Of a DNA stretch of 32,318 bases, positions 1 through 7,533 are shown in pieces. Positions within the stretch are counted from its first letter, which is position 1, and each line of letters starts with the position of its first letter. Under the pieces are notes generated by a model, which had not been told where the DNA came from, searched no databases, and saw nothing but the letters and a program-made list of their open reading frames with translations. A program made the translations under genes and the position numbers. Source of the DNA: Longimycelium tulufanense (GTDB taxonomy: Bacteria; Actinomycetota; Actinomycetes; Mycobacteriales; Pseudonocardiaceae); NCBI RefSeq assembly GCF_014645795.1, contig NZ_BMMK01000016.1:94962-127279 (forward strand). Direction: 5' to 3'.

Positions 1-251
1 CCACCGTCGGTCAGCGGCCCGGTTCCGTTCTGTCGAGCCCATTTCCGTCCGCTGTGGACAGCTCTCCCTGCCTGTGGACACCCGTTTGACCCGCGATTTT
101 TCTGATCACTACGCTGAACGCGGGGCGTCGGCGGGGCGTCGGCCCCAGGCAGGGGCCGTCCGGGGCGGTATCGACCACCGTCCTGCCGGTGGAAGCGGTC
201 ACGATCCTGGCCGCTCGCGCCATGCCATGGCCGAGCCGGCCGGCACGTGCC
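1..251. other. Left-edge non-coding stretch with promoter-like and DnaA-box-like elements
   Basis: I find no convincing gene here; the frames crossing it have no credible start, composition or homology. Visible elements: two DnaA-box-like 9-mers on the minus strand 20 bp apart (CTGTCCACA, complement of 53-61, and GTGTCCACA, complement of 73-81), each one base from TTGTCCACA. There is also a promoter-like pair on the plus strand, TTGACC at 86-91 and TACGCT at 110-115 with an 18-bp spacer, and a small hairpin CCACCG/CGGTGG near 176-193 that could end the acetyltransferase transcript arriving from the right. No plus-strand gene follows the promoter-like pair, so it may be fortuitous or drive a short transcript. 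The boxes may serve a gene beyond the left edge. Confidence 0.35.
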
Positions 252-818
252 CTAGAGCGGGAGATCGCGGCCCAGCACGGCAAAGGGGCGTGGATCGCCG
301 GCGAACAGGTAGTCCCGCAGCAGGTCCTGGAAGCCCACCCGGCGGTAGAGGCGCCAGGCCCGGGTCGGACCCTCCGGGGTGGACAACAGCACGCGGCTGG
401 CCGTCACCCCGTCCATCAGGTGGCGCAGCACGTTCTCGCCAAGCCCCTGGCCCTGCGAGTCCGGGCGCACGTGCAGCTCGGTCAGCTCGAAGTAGTCCGT
501 CATCCACTCGTCCGCCGCCGGAACCCCGCGCACGGCGACCAAGCCCCGCCGGACCTGCTCGTGCCACCACTGGCCGGGGGCACCGAGGTACCCGTAGCCG
601 ATGGCCAGCAACGCGCCGTCCCGCCCAACCGCGGCGGTGCACCGCCAACCCGGCCGGAGCATGTGCGACAGCCACATCGGCGCACGCTGCTGCACGGTGC
701 TCAGCGGGTAGCCCATCGCGGTCACGTAAAGGGTCAGTGCCTCGCCCAGGCGCGTCCGGAGCTGGTCGGCGGAGAGCGCCACGAGGTGGGCGGACACCGG
801 TGACGGTGCGGTGGTCAT
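252..818 (-). CDS. GNAT-family N-acetyltransferase
   Basis: 188-residue protein with a GNAT fold. It would transfer an acetyl group from acetyl-CoA to an unidentified amine in the cytoplasm. The acetyl-CoA pyrophosphate-binding motif A is clear: ELHVRPD followed by SQGQGLGENVL at about residues 115-131 (the R/Q-x-x-G-x-G/A signature), and the C-terminal motif B-like segment has RLYRRVGF at about 156-163. ATG at 818 was chosen because GGGAGG lies about 8 nt upstream and the open frame further upstream is arginine/proline-rich low-quality sequence. The gene is monocistronic and divergent from the HEPN operon. Its leader may fold (GGCCCG/CGGGCC at 949-966). The substrate cannot be told from sequence; nothing suggests a toxin or an antibiotic-resistance enzyme. 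Confidence 0.85.
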   Translation of the reverse strand: MTTAPSPVSAHLVALSADQLRTRLGEALTLYVTAMGYPLSTVQQRAPMWLSHMLRPGWRCTAAVGRDGALLAIGYGYLGAPGQWWHEQVRRGLVAVRGVPAADEWMTDYFELTELHVRPDSQGQGLGENVLRHLMDGVTASRVLLSTPEGPTRAWRLYRRVGFQDLLRDYLFAGDPRPFAVLGRDLPL

Positions 819-1117
819 CAGGCAGCGCCTCCCTGCGCGTCGACGGGTCCCGGGGTGGAACGGGGGTTCCCGACAGGCAGGGGGCGGGCGAGGGCGGTGC
901 GCCCGGCCGCGACGGAGACGGCCCGCTCGCTCCCGAAACGGCGGCACAGGCCCGTTTCCTCGGGCCGGGCACTCGGTTCCGCGCTCACACCCTCATCAGA
1001 CCACGCCCACCCGGCTGCTCGTCCAGTCGGCCCGCCAGGCGTGGTGCGAACCGCTCCCCCACCAAGGGGAGGCCGGGGAGCTTGAGGTTTGTCGGGGGGC
1101 GGCGTTAGCCTGGGGTC
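819..1117. other. Divergent intergenic region between GNAT gene and HEPN operon
   Basis: No gene supported. It holds the undefined leader and promoter of the minus-strand acetyltransferase. A small inverted repeat GGCCCG(6)CGGGCC lies at 949-966, and an 8-bp inverted repeat ACCACGCC (1000-1007) / GGCGTGGT (1038-1045) with a 30-nt gap could be an operator or a cruciform. The plus-strand promoter of the HEPN operon begins at 1082. Frames crossing the region are shadows. Confidence 0.5.
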
Positions 1118-1137
1118 GTTCGAACAGGCGTTCGAAC
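1082..1137 (+). promoter_or_regulatory. SOS promoter: -35/-10 plus perfect LexA box
   Basis: TTGAGG at 1082-1087, an 18-bp spacer and TAGCCT at 1106-1111 form a good primary-sigma promoter. Just downstream, TCGAACAGGCGTTCGA at 1120-1135 matches the actinobacterial LexA (SOS) consensus TCGAAC-N4-GTTCGA at every defined base, inside a longer 20-bp palindrome (1118-1137). The box covers the expected transcription start, the standard place for LexA repression. It implies that the HEPN/maleylpyruvate-isomerase-fold operon is DNA-damage inducible. Confidence 0.85.
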
Positions 1138-1168
1138 ATTGCGAGGAAGGTCGGTTGTTCCGGCCTGC

Positions 1169-1215
1169 CGCCCGGGTGGCCCGGGGTAGGGGAAGAACCC
1201 CGGGCCACCCGGGCG
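1169..1215 (+). other. 18-bp perfect hairpin in the 5' leader of the HEPN operon
   Basis: The arms CGCCCGGGTGGCCCGGGG (1169-1186) and CCCCGGGCCACCCGGGCG (1198-1215) are perfectly complementary around an 11-nt loop (TAGGGGAAGAA). The stem is almost pure G/C. It lies between the LexA box and the ATG at 1270, so it should be in the mRNA leader. Two weaker hairpins follow: CCGCCG/CGGCGG in 1217-1237 and GTCAC-CC-GTGAC at 1241-1252. No U-tract follows, so a plain intrinsic terminator is less likely than an attenuator, RNA-stability or translational element. Confidence 0.75.
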
Positions 1216-1269
1216 ACCGCCGGCTTCCCCACGGCGGGCCGTCACCCGTGACGCTGTGAGGAGGCCCCG

Positions 1270-1737
1270 ATGGCAGCGCAAGTCGACTTCCCGCTTCCCG
1301 CTCCCCGACGTGGATCGACGCCACGACCGGTCACCCCGCAGGAACTCGCGGTACGACCCTTCCCACCGCTGGCCGCGGTGAACCTGCTCGAGCAGGCGCG
1401 GGAGGGCCTGGCCGAGGCGGAGCGCCTCGCCCCGCCGGTCGAGCGGTACGTGACCGCACACCTGGCGGCCCTGCGGGCGGCCGCGGCCGTGCTGGCCACC
1501 CGGGCCCGCCCGTCCGGGGCCGGGCGCCGGCCGACCAGCGCCTGGACGCTGCTCGCCACCGTCGCTCCCGAGCTGCGCGAGTGGGCCACGTTCTTCGCCG
1601 CCGGAGCACGCACCCGGGCGCTGGCGCAGGCCGGCGTCACCCGCGTGGTGTCCACCCGGGACGCGGACGACCTCGTTCGGCAGGCCGGCCAGTTCGTCGA
1701 ACTGGCCGAGCGTGCCGTGCACGGGGTGCGGCCGTGA
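1270..1737 (+). CDS. SAV_6107-type HEPN domain protein
   Basis: 155 residues, all-helical after a proline-rich N-terminus of about 30 residues. The run of alanine-rich amphipathic helices (LLEQAREGLAEAERL at about 39-53, then ERYVTAHLAALRAAAAVLA at 58-76) resembles the actinobacterial family annotated as SAV_6107 HEPN. HEPN proteins include RNases and toxin components. An R-x4-H string is present (R59, H64), but it sits in an early helix rather than the usual late-helix catalytic position, so I do not claim RNase activity. The ATG has GAGGAGG about 7 nt upstream. It is the first gene of a two-gene operon: its TGA overlaps the next GTG by four bases (GTGA at 1734-1737). A perfect LexA box precedes it. 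Confidence 0.75.
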   Translation: MAAQVDFPLPAPRRGSTPRPVTPQELAVRPFPPLAAVNLLEQAREGLAEAERLAPPVERYVTAHLAALRAAAAVLATRARPSGAGRRPTSAWTLLATVAPELREWATFFAAGARTRALAQAGVTRVVSTRDADDLVRQAGQFVELAERAVHGVRP

Positions 1738-2504
1738 CGGGAAAGGCGTTGCTGGACTATGGCCGGCTGCTGGACGTGGTGGCGGTCGAGGGGGAACGGC
1801 TGGCGAGCGCCGCGCGCGGCGGCGATCGGGAGCTGCCGGTACCCGGATGCCCCGGCCTGACACTGGGCACGACCGTCAGCCACACCACCGACGTCTACCG
1901 CGCCGTCCTGCGCTGGCTCCGGGGCGAGCACGACCGCACCGGGGAACGCGCCCCCAGACCTCCCGCCGGGACGGAGTTCCCCGAAGACGTCCTCCGCGAG
2001 GTGTTGCGGGACCTGCTCGCCGAGCTGTGGTCGCACGATCCCGGCGGGCGTTGCCGCACCTGGTGGCCGGAGGACCAGACCTACGGCTTCTGGTGGCGAC
2101 GCCTGGCACACGAGACCACGGTGCACCGGGTGGACGTGCAGGCAGCTCGCGGCGCCAAGGTCACCGAGGTCGACGGTGGCGTGGCGCTGGACGGAGTGGA
2201 CGAGGCGCTGACACTGTGGTTCGGCTATCGGCTCGGTGCACTGGGGATCGCCGGGGTCCAGTCGGGCGAGGTCGGCCTGGTGCTCGGCGAGCACGCCTGG
2301 CTGACGGGCGCGGGGACCTCGGGCGTGACCGCTCGACGCGCCTCGATCGCGGAGGCGGAGACAGCCGACGCCGTCATCACGGGTGACCCAACGGCGGTGT
2401 ACCTGTGGCTGTGGGGCCGGTTGCCGGACCGCGCGGTGTTGGCGGAAGGGGATCACGACGCGGTTGCTCAACTGTGGGCCCTACTCCGCCTTGCGATGCG
2501 TTAG
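1734..2504 (+). CDS. Maleylpyruvate-isomerase-fold (MDMPI/DinB-like) protein
   Basis: 256 residues from a GTG overlapping the HEPN stop codon; the in-frame sequence upstream is a shadow of the HEPN gene. The N-terminal four-helix region resembles mycothiol-dependent maleylpyruvate isomerases. Its candidate metal ligands are H50 (in VSHTTDVYRAVL) and the pair in LAHETTVHRVDV (H126, H131, with D134 following), the usual His-x3-His layout of the DinB-like fold. The C-terminal part (about 150-256) matches the small MDMPI C-domain. Many actinobacterial members have no known substrate; proposed roles are thiol-dependent isomerisation or detoxification with mycothiol. Co-transcription with the HEPN gene from a LexA-controlled promoter suggests a damage-response role; this is inference. 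Confidence 0.8.
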   Translation: MTGKALLDYGRLLDVVAVEGERLASAARGGDRELPVPGCPGLTLGTTVSHTTDVYRAVLRWLRGEHDRTGERAPRPPAGTEFPEDVLREVLRDLLAELWSHDPGGRCRTWWPEDQTYGFWWRRLAHETTVHRVDVQAARGAKVTEVDGGVALDGVDEALTLWFGYRLGALGIAGVQSGEVGLVLGEHAWLTGAGTSGVTARRASIAEAETADAVITGDPTAVYLWLWGRLPDRAVLAEGDHDAVAQLWALLRLAMR

Positions 2505-2636
2505 GTGGAGGAACGCGCTCAATAATCCCATGTGGACTCGGTAGCTCATGTGCCGGATGTCCAACAGTGGCAACGTTATCTGGATAGCTGCGGTGATCGG
2601 CCACGCTCCACGCGCCGCCACCCCTCCCGCCAGGGC

Positions 2637-5600
2637 TCAGGCGCGCAACCGTAGGCCCTTGGGTGTGGGGCGGAACCCGACATCGCGGAGGATGTCCGCC
2701 AGCCGCGACGTCAGCGCACCCTCGCCGTCGGCGCGTTCCACGGCGAGCTGGCCGAGCCACCCGTCCCGGACGGCGCGCGACAAGCCGTTCGCCGCGGCCC
2801 GCAGCATCGCCTCGTCCTCGGTGAAGGACAGCAGCGACCGCCCACCACGTTCCACGTACAGGGCAGCAAATCCATCCACCAGAACCGCCAGCGCCCCCGC
2901 CTTGCGCGCCGGCCGGTGTTTCGTGGCGCCGACCAGCTCCGGCCACGGTAGGGCCGCGCCATACGGCTGCGCCGGGTCGGCCGCGGCAAGCACCACGGTG
3001 GTGGGTTCGCCCACGCTGACCTGTTCCCCGCCACGCGACAGCGCACGCAACCTGTCCACCGCCCCGCGCACCGCGAACTGCGCCGCACCCAAGCCCTCCA
3101 CCACGTAACCCCGCACGACCTGGCCGGACTCCTCCATCGCCCGCAGCACCCGGTAGATCCCGCTGAACCCACCGCTGACCCGCTCGGTGTCGAGCGCGCC
3201 CCGGGTCAACACCCCGTGCCGCTCCAGAAATGCCTCCGCCCGGGCATGCGCCCGCCGCGTCGGATCCGTTTCCCGCCCCGGGACCAGTGACCAGCGCCCA
3301 GCCACGGTGGGTGGTCCGGTACGCGTCGGCATCGTGGGGCGCGGTGCCCGCAACCGCGCATACCGACCACGCGGAGCCGACCGCCGCGGCTTGTGTGCCG
3401 CGCCACGCCCGGAAACCAACGCCCGCAACGGAGCCAAGGTGTCGTTGCTGACCAAGCCCGCCCAGACCAGATCCCACAGCGCCGTCACCACAGCAGCGTC
3501 GTCGGGAACTTCCTCGCCGGCAGCGACCAACTCGGCCCCCACCCGGTCCGCCAGCTGACGGAAGAACAACGCCCCACCGTCCAACGCCGACAGGGTCGCG
3601 CGATGCAGCGGGCTGTCCGGCACATCGTCCTCGGGCTCAGGCAGTAGCAGATCCGCAAGATCGGCCGGTGCGAGCGCGATCCACCCATCACCACCGGCCA
3701 GCGCCCCGCAACCCGCCCACGTCACCTCACCGGCCGCGGTCAGCTCGTCGAGCAGGGCGGGGAAGTACCCGGGAAGCCGCGCGGGCAGGATCAACGACTC
3801 CAGGCCACTGGCGGGCAACGGCGCACCCGCGAGCTGCTCCACCACCGCGATGACGTCGTCGACCGTGGGCGCCGTCCGCAGCCGTCGGGCAACCCCGTGC
3901 CAGGCCGGTAGGAACCGACCCAACGCCGCCGGCTCGACCGGCTCCACCTCCGCCCGCAACCGCGCCAGCGACGCACGACGCAGCCGCCGCAACACCTCGG
4001 CGTCGCAGTACTCGGTGTGCGTGCCGCCCGGCCTCAGCTCCCCACGCACCAGGCGTCCTGCCCCCGTCATACGCTCGAGCACCGCGATGACCACCGCGAC
4101 ACCGAGCCCGAACCGCTCCGCGGGTTCGGTGGGGGAGAATGGTCCCCGCGTCCGCGCGTAACGCGCCAGCAGGTCGCCCAGTGGATCGGGCACCGGCTCG
4201 GTGAACACCTCCGGCACACCCACAGGCAACGCCACACCCAACGCATCCCGTACCCGACCGGCGTCCTCGATCCCGATCCACCGCTCAACACCGGCGATCC
4301 GCACCATGATCGCCCGCCGCTGCTCGGCCAGCTCGGCCAACCACTCCGGCCGGATCCCACGCTCGGCAGCCTCCTCGGCGGACAGGTCCCCGAGGAACCG
4401 CAACACATCCGCGGCATCCTCGACGTTCCTGGCGTGCCACTCGGGCAGCAGCCGCTGCAGCCGCGCCTCGATTTCGGCCAGCACCCCGGGATCCAGCAGT
4501 TCCCGGATGGCCTCCGAACCCAACAGCTCCGCCAGCAGGGCCGAGTCCAGGGACAGGGCCGCCGCCTGCCGCTCCGCCAGCGGCGCGTCGGTCTCGTACA
4601 GGAACATGCCGACGTAGCCGAACAACAGGCTGCGCGCGAACGGCGACGGCGAGGGCGTCTCCACCTCGACCACACGCACCCGCCGCGCCCGCACCTCCGA
4701 CATCAACTCCCGCAGGCCGGGCAGGTCGTAGACGTCCTGAAGACACTCCCGCATGGCCTCCAACACCACCGGGAACTGCTCGTACTTCGCGGCGACCGAC
4801 AACAGCTGGGCCGCACGTTGCCGCTGCTGCCACAACGGCGTCCTGCGCCGCGGATCCCGGCGGGGAAGCAGCAGCGAGCGGGCCGCACACTCCCGGAACC
4901 GGGCCGCGAACAGGGCCGACCCACCCACCTCCGACACCACGATCCGCTCGATCTCCTCGGGATCCAGCAGAACGTCCTCGGCGGTGGGCAGCACCTCCGC
5001 CCCGACCTCGTCGAGCGCGTCCGGTACGCGCACGACGATCCCGTCGTCAGAGTGCGCAACGTGTGCGTCGACACCGCGACGCTCCCGCAACCGCGCGCCG
5101 ACAGCCAGTGCCCACGGGGCATTCACCTGGGCACCGAACGGTGAATGCACCACCAGCCGCCAGTCACCCAGCTCGTCCCGGAACCGCTCCACCACGACGG
5201 TCCGGTCGTTGGGCACGTGCCGCGTCGCGGCGCGTTGCTCCTCCAGGTAGACCAGCAGGTTGTCACACGCCCACTCGTCCAACCCCGCTGCCACGGCCCG
5301 CTCCCGCGCCGCGGAGGTGTCCATAGTGGACAACTCGCGCACGAACCTTCCCAGCGCGCGACCGAGTTCCAGCGGCCGGCCGGGTGCGTCGCCCTTCCAG
5401 AACGGCATCCTCGCCGGCTGGCCCGGCGCCGGAACCACCACCACCCGGTCATGGGTGATGTCCTCCACCCGCCACGCCGACGTCCCCAACAGGAAGGTGT
5501 CGCCCACCCGCGACTCGTAGACCATCTCCTCGTCCAGCTCACCCACCCGCGAGCCGGCCGAACCATCCGCACCACCCGGCGTCACCACCATGAACAGCCC

Positions 5601-7241
5601 ACGGTCCGGGATAGTGCCGCCCGAGGTGACCGCCAGCCGCTGCGCCCCGGGACGCCCCCGCAGCTCGCCGGTCACCCGGTCCCAGGTGATCCTCGCCCGT
5701 AGCTCACCGAACTCCTCGCTCGGGTAACGGCCGGCGAGCATGTCCAGCACCGCGTGCAACGCCGAGTCCGGGAGCGACGCGAACGGTGCGGCCCGACGCG
5801 CCAGACCCGCCAGCTCCCCCACCCGCCACGGCTCCATGGCCACCATCGACACCACGTGCTGCGCCAGGACGTCCAACGGGTTACGTGGGTAACGCACCGC
5901 CTCGATCGCCCCACCCGACATCCGCTCCGCGGCCACCGCGCACGCCACCAGGTCGCCACGGAACTTCGGGAACATCACCCCGCGCGAGATCGCGCCCACC
6001 TGGTGCCCGGCCCGGCCCACCCGCTGCAACCCGGCAGCAACGCTCGGCGGCGCCTCCACCTGCACCACCAGGTCGACCGCACCCATGTCGATGCCCAGCT
6101 CCAGCGAGGACGTCGCCACCACGCACGGCAACCGGCCCGACTTCAGCTCCTCCTCGACCGCGACCCGCTGCTCCCGCGACATCGACCCGTGGTGCGCCCG
6201 CGCCAACACCGGCACCATGCCCGTCGTCGTCCCCGACTGCCCGACCGCCTCCGCCGGGAGCCGCGGCGGCACCGCGGTCTCGGCCAGGTCCTCGGTCAGC
6301 TCCGCCTCCTCCAGCGCCAGCTCATTGATCCGGGCGGTCAACCGCTCGGCGAGCCGCCGCGAGTTGGCGAACACGATCGTCGACCGATGCTGCCGCACCA
6401 GATCCAGCACCCGACGCTCCACCGCCGGCCAGATCGAGGTGCGCCGCTCCGCGCCCGCCGCCGACCCGGACACCTCCCCCGTCGGCTCACCGAGGGTCGA
6501 CATGTCCTCAACCGGCACCTCCACCCGCACCTCGATCGTTTTGCGCAACGGCGGTTGCACCACCCGCACCGGCCGGCCACCAGCGAGAAAAGCACTGACC
6601 TCCGCGACCGGACGCACCGTCGCCGACAATCCGATCCGCTGCGCCGGATTGCTGAGCAGCGCGTCCAACCGCTCCAGCGACAACGCCAGGTGCGCGCCCC
6701 GCTTGCTACCAGCCACCGCGTGCACCTCGTCGACGATGACCGTCTCCACACCCCGCAACGACTCCCGCGCAGCCGAGGTCAACAGCAGGAACAGCGACTC
6801 CGGCGTGGTCACCAGCACGTCGGGCGGGGTGCGGGCGAACGCGCGCCGCTCCTGGGCCGGGGTGTCCCCGGTCCGCATGCCCACCCGGATCCGCGGCTCG
6901 GGCAGGCCGAGCCGGTGCGCCGCCTGCCGGATCCCGGCCAACGGCGCCCGCAGGTTGCGCTCCACGTCCACCGCCAGGGCCTTCAGCGGCGAGACATAGA
7001 GCACCCGGCACCGCCGGGTCGGCTCGGCAGGCACCTCCTCGTGCGCCAGCCGGTCGAGCGCCCACAGGAACGCGGCCAACGTCTTGCCCGACCCGGTCGG
7101 CGCGACCACCAGGGCGTGCTCACCCGCGGCAACCGCGCCCCACGCGCCGAGCTGGGCCTCGGTCGGCGCTTCGAACGCCCCACCGAACCATTCCCGGGTG
7201 GCTGGAGAGAACCGCGCCATGACGTCATCGGTGCTGGTCAC
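2637..7241 (-). CDS. lhr: Lhr-type large ATP-dependent helicase
   Basis: 1534 residues, near the roughly 1,510 of mycobacterial Lhr. Family members are superfamily 2, ssDNA-dependent ATPases that translocate 3'-5' and unwind RNA:DNA hybrids and DNA. Visible motifs: Walker A APTGSGKT (47-54), motif Ia SPLKAL (84-89), TTPESL (145-150), DEVH box (171-174), SAT (206-208), and motif VI QRVGRAGH near 404-411, followed by the winged-helix and long C-terminal region of Lhr. The start is uncertain: GTG at 7241 gives the quoted length, while an ATG at 7220 (MARFSPATREWF) is equally compatible with family N-termini. It is divergent from the Hsp70-like gene and convergent with the SOS operon. No frameshift is seen. 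No LexA box lies directly upstream, although both neighbouring SOS promoters suggest a repair context. Confidence 0.92.
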   Translation of the reverse strand: MTSTDDVMARFSPATREWFGGAFEAPTEAQLGAWGAVAAGEHALVVAPTGSGKTLAAFLWALDRLAHEEVPAEPTRRCRVLYVSPLKALAVDVERNLRAPLAGIRQAAHRLGLPEPRIRVGMRTGDTPAQERRAFARTPPDVLVTTPESLFLLLTSAARESLRGVETVIVDEVHAVAGSKRGAHLALSLERLDALLSNPAQRIGLSATVRPVAEVSAFLAGGRPVRVVQPPLRKTIEVRVEVPVEDMSTLGEPTGEVSGSAAGAERRTSIWPAVERRVLDLVRQHRSTIVFANSRRLAERLTARINELALEEAELTEDLAETAVPPRLPAEAVGQSGTTTGMVPVLARAHHGSMSREQRVAVEEELKSGRLPCVVATSSLELGIDMGAVDLVVQVEAPPSVAAGLQRVGRAGHQVGAISRGVMFPKFRGDLVACAVAAERMSGGAIEAVRYPRNPLDVLAQHVVSMVAMEPWRVGELAGLARRAAPFASLPDSALHAVLDMLAGRYPSEEFGELRARITWDRVTGELRGRPGAQRLAVTSGGTIPDRGLFMVVTPGGADGSAGSRVGELDEEMVYESRVGDTFLLGTSAWRVEDITHDRVVVVPAPGQPARMPFWKGDAPGRPLELGRALGRFVRELSTMDTSAARERAVAAGLDEWACDNLLVYLEEQRAATRHVPNDRTVVVERFRDELGDWRLVVHSPFGAQVNAPWALAVGARLRERRGVDAHVAHSDDGIVVRVPDALDEVGAEVLPTAEDVLLDPEEIERIVVSEVGGSALFAARFRECAARSLLLPRRDPRRRTPLWQQRQRAAQLLSVAAKYEQFPVVLEAMRECLQDVYDLPGLRELMSEVRARRVRVVEVETPSPSPFARSLLFGYVGMFLYETDAPLAERQAAALSLDSALLAELLGSEAIRELLDPGVLAEIEARLQRLLPEWHARNVEDAADVLRFLGDLSAEEAAERGIRPEWLAELAEQRRAIMVRIAGVERWIGIEDAGRVRDALGVALPVGVPEVFTEPVPDPLGDLLARYARTRGPFSPTEPAERFGLGVAVVIAVLERMTGAGRLVRGELRPGGTHTEYCDAEVLRRLRRASLARLRAEVEPVEPAALGRFLPAWHGVARRLRTAPTVDDVIAVVEQLAGAPLPASGLESLILPARLPGYFPALLDELTAAGEVTWAGCGALAGGDGWIALAPADLADLLLPEPEDDVPDSPLHRATLSALDGGALFFRQLADRVGAELVAAGEEVPDDAAVVTALWDLVWAGLVSNDTLAPLRALVSGRGAAHKPRRSAPRGRYARLRAPRPTMPTRTGPPTVAGRWSLVPGRETDPTRRAHARAEAFLERHGVLTRGALDTERVSGGFSGIYRVLRAMEESGQVVRGYVVEGLGAAQFAVRGAVDRLRALSRGGEQVSVGEPTTVVLAAADPAQPYGAALPWPELVGATKHRPARKAGALAVLVDGFAALYVERGGRSLLSFTEDEAMLRAAANGLSRAVRDGWLGQLAVERADGEGALTSRLADILRDVGFRPTPKGLRLRA

Positions 7242-7533
7242 CCACCCATCGTTACCCAGCCGTACGACACTCGCGGTACACCCGAGCACGACGACGCCGC
7301 CGACCGTCCACGATCGGCGCACGAGATGCGGGGGAGCGAGGACCACCGCCGCGCGCCACCGAAGGACCACACGGGGCCGCGTACCGGGAACGTTCGGCGG
7401 CGATCCGACCAACCCACCCCCACCAACAGGGGACGCCGTGGCAGCATCTGTAACCCGGATCTACGGCCCCGTTATCAACAACCCGTCCGGCGCCCCGCCC
7501 GGACGCGGGGCCACGGTCGGCGAGGGGAAAACA

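Noticed and set aside
74-1108. Long plus-strand open frame opposite the first acetyltransferase
   Set aside because: It is an Arg/Pro/Gly-rich antisense shadow with no ribosome site and no recognisable domain.
1326-1737. Calling the HEPN protein an active RNase from R59-x4-H64
   Set aside because: The motif lies in an early helix, not the usual position, and the C-terminal region lacks a clear R-x4-6-H, so activity cannot be claimed.
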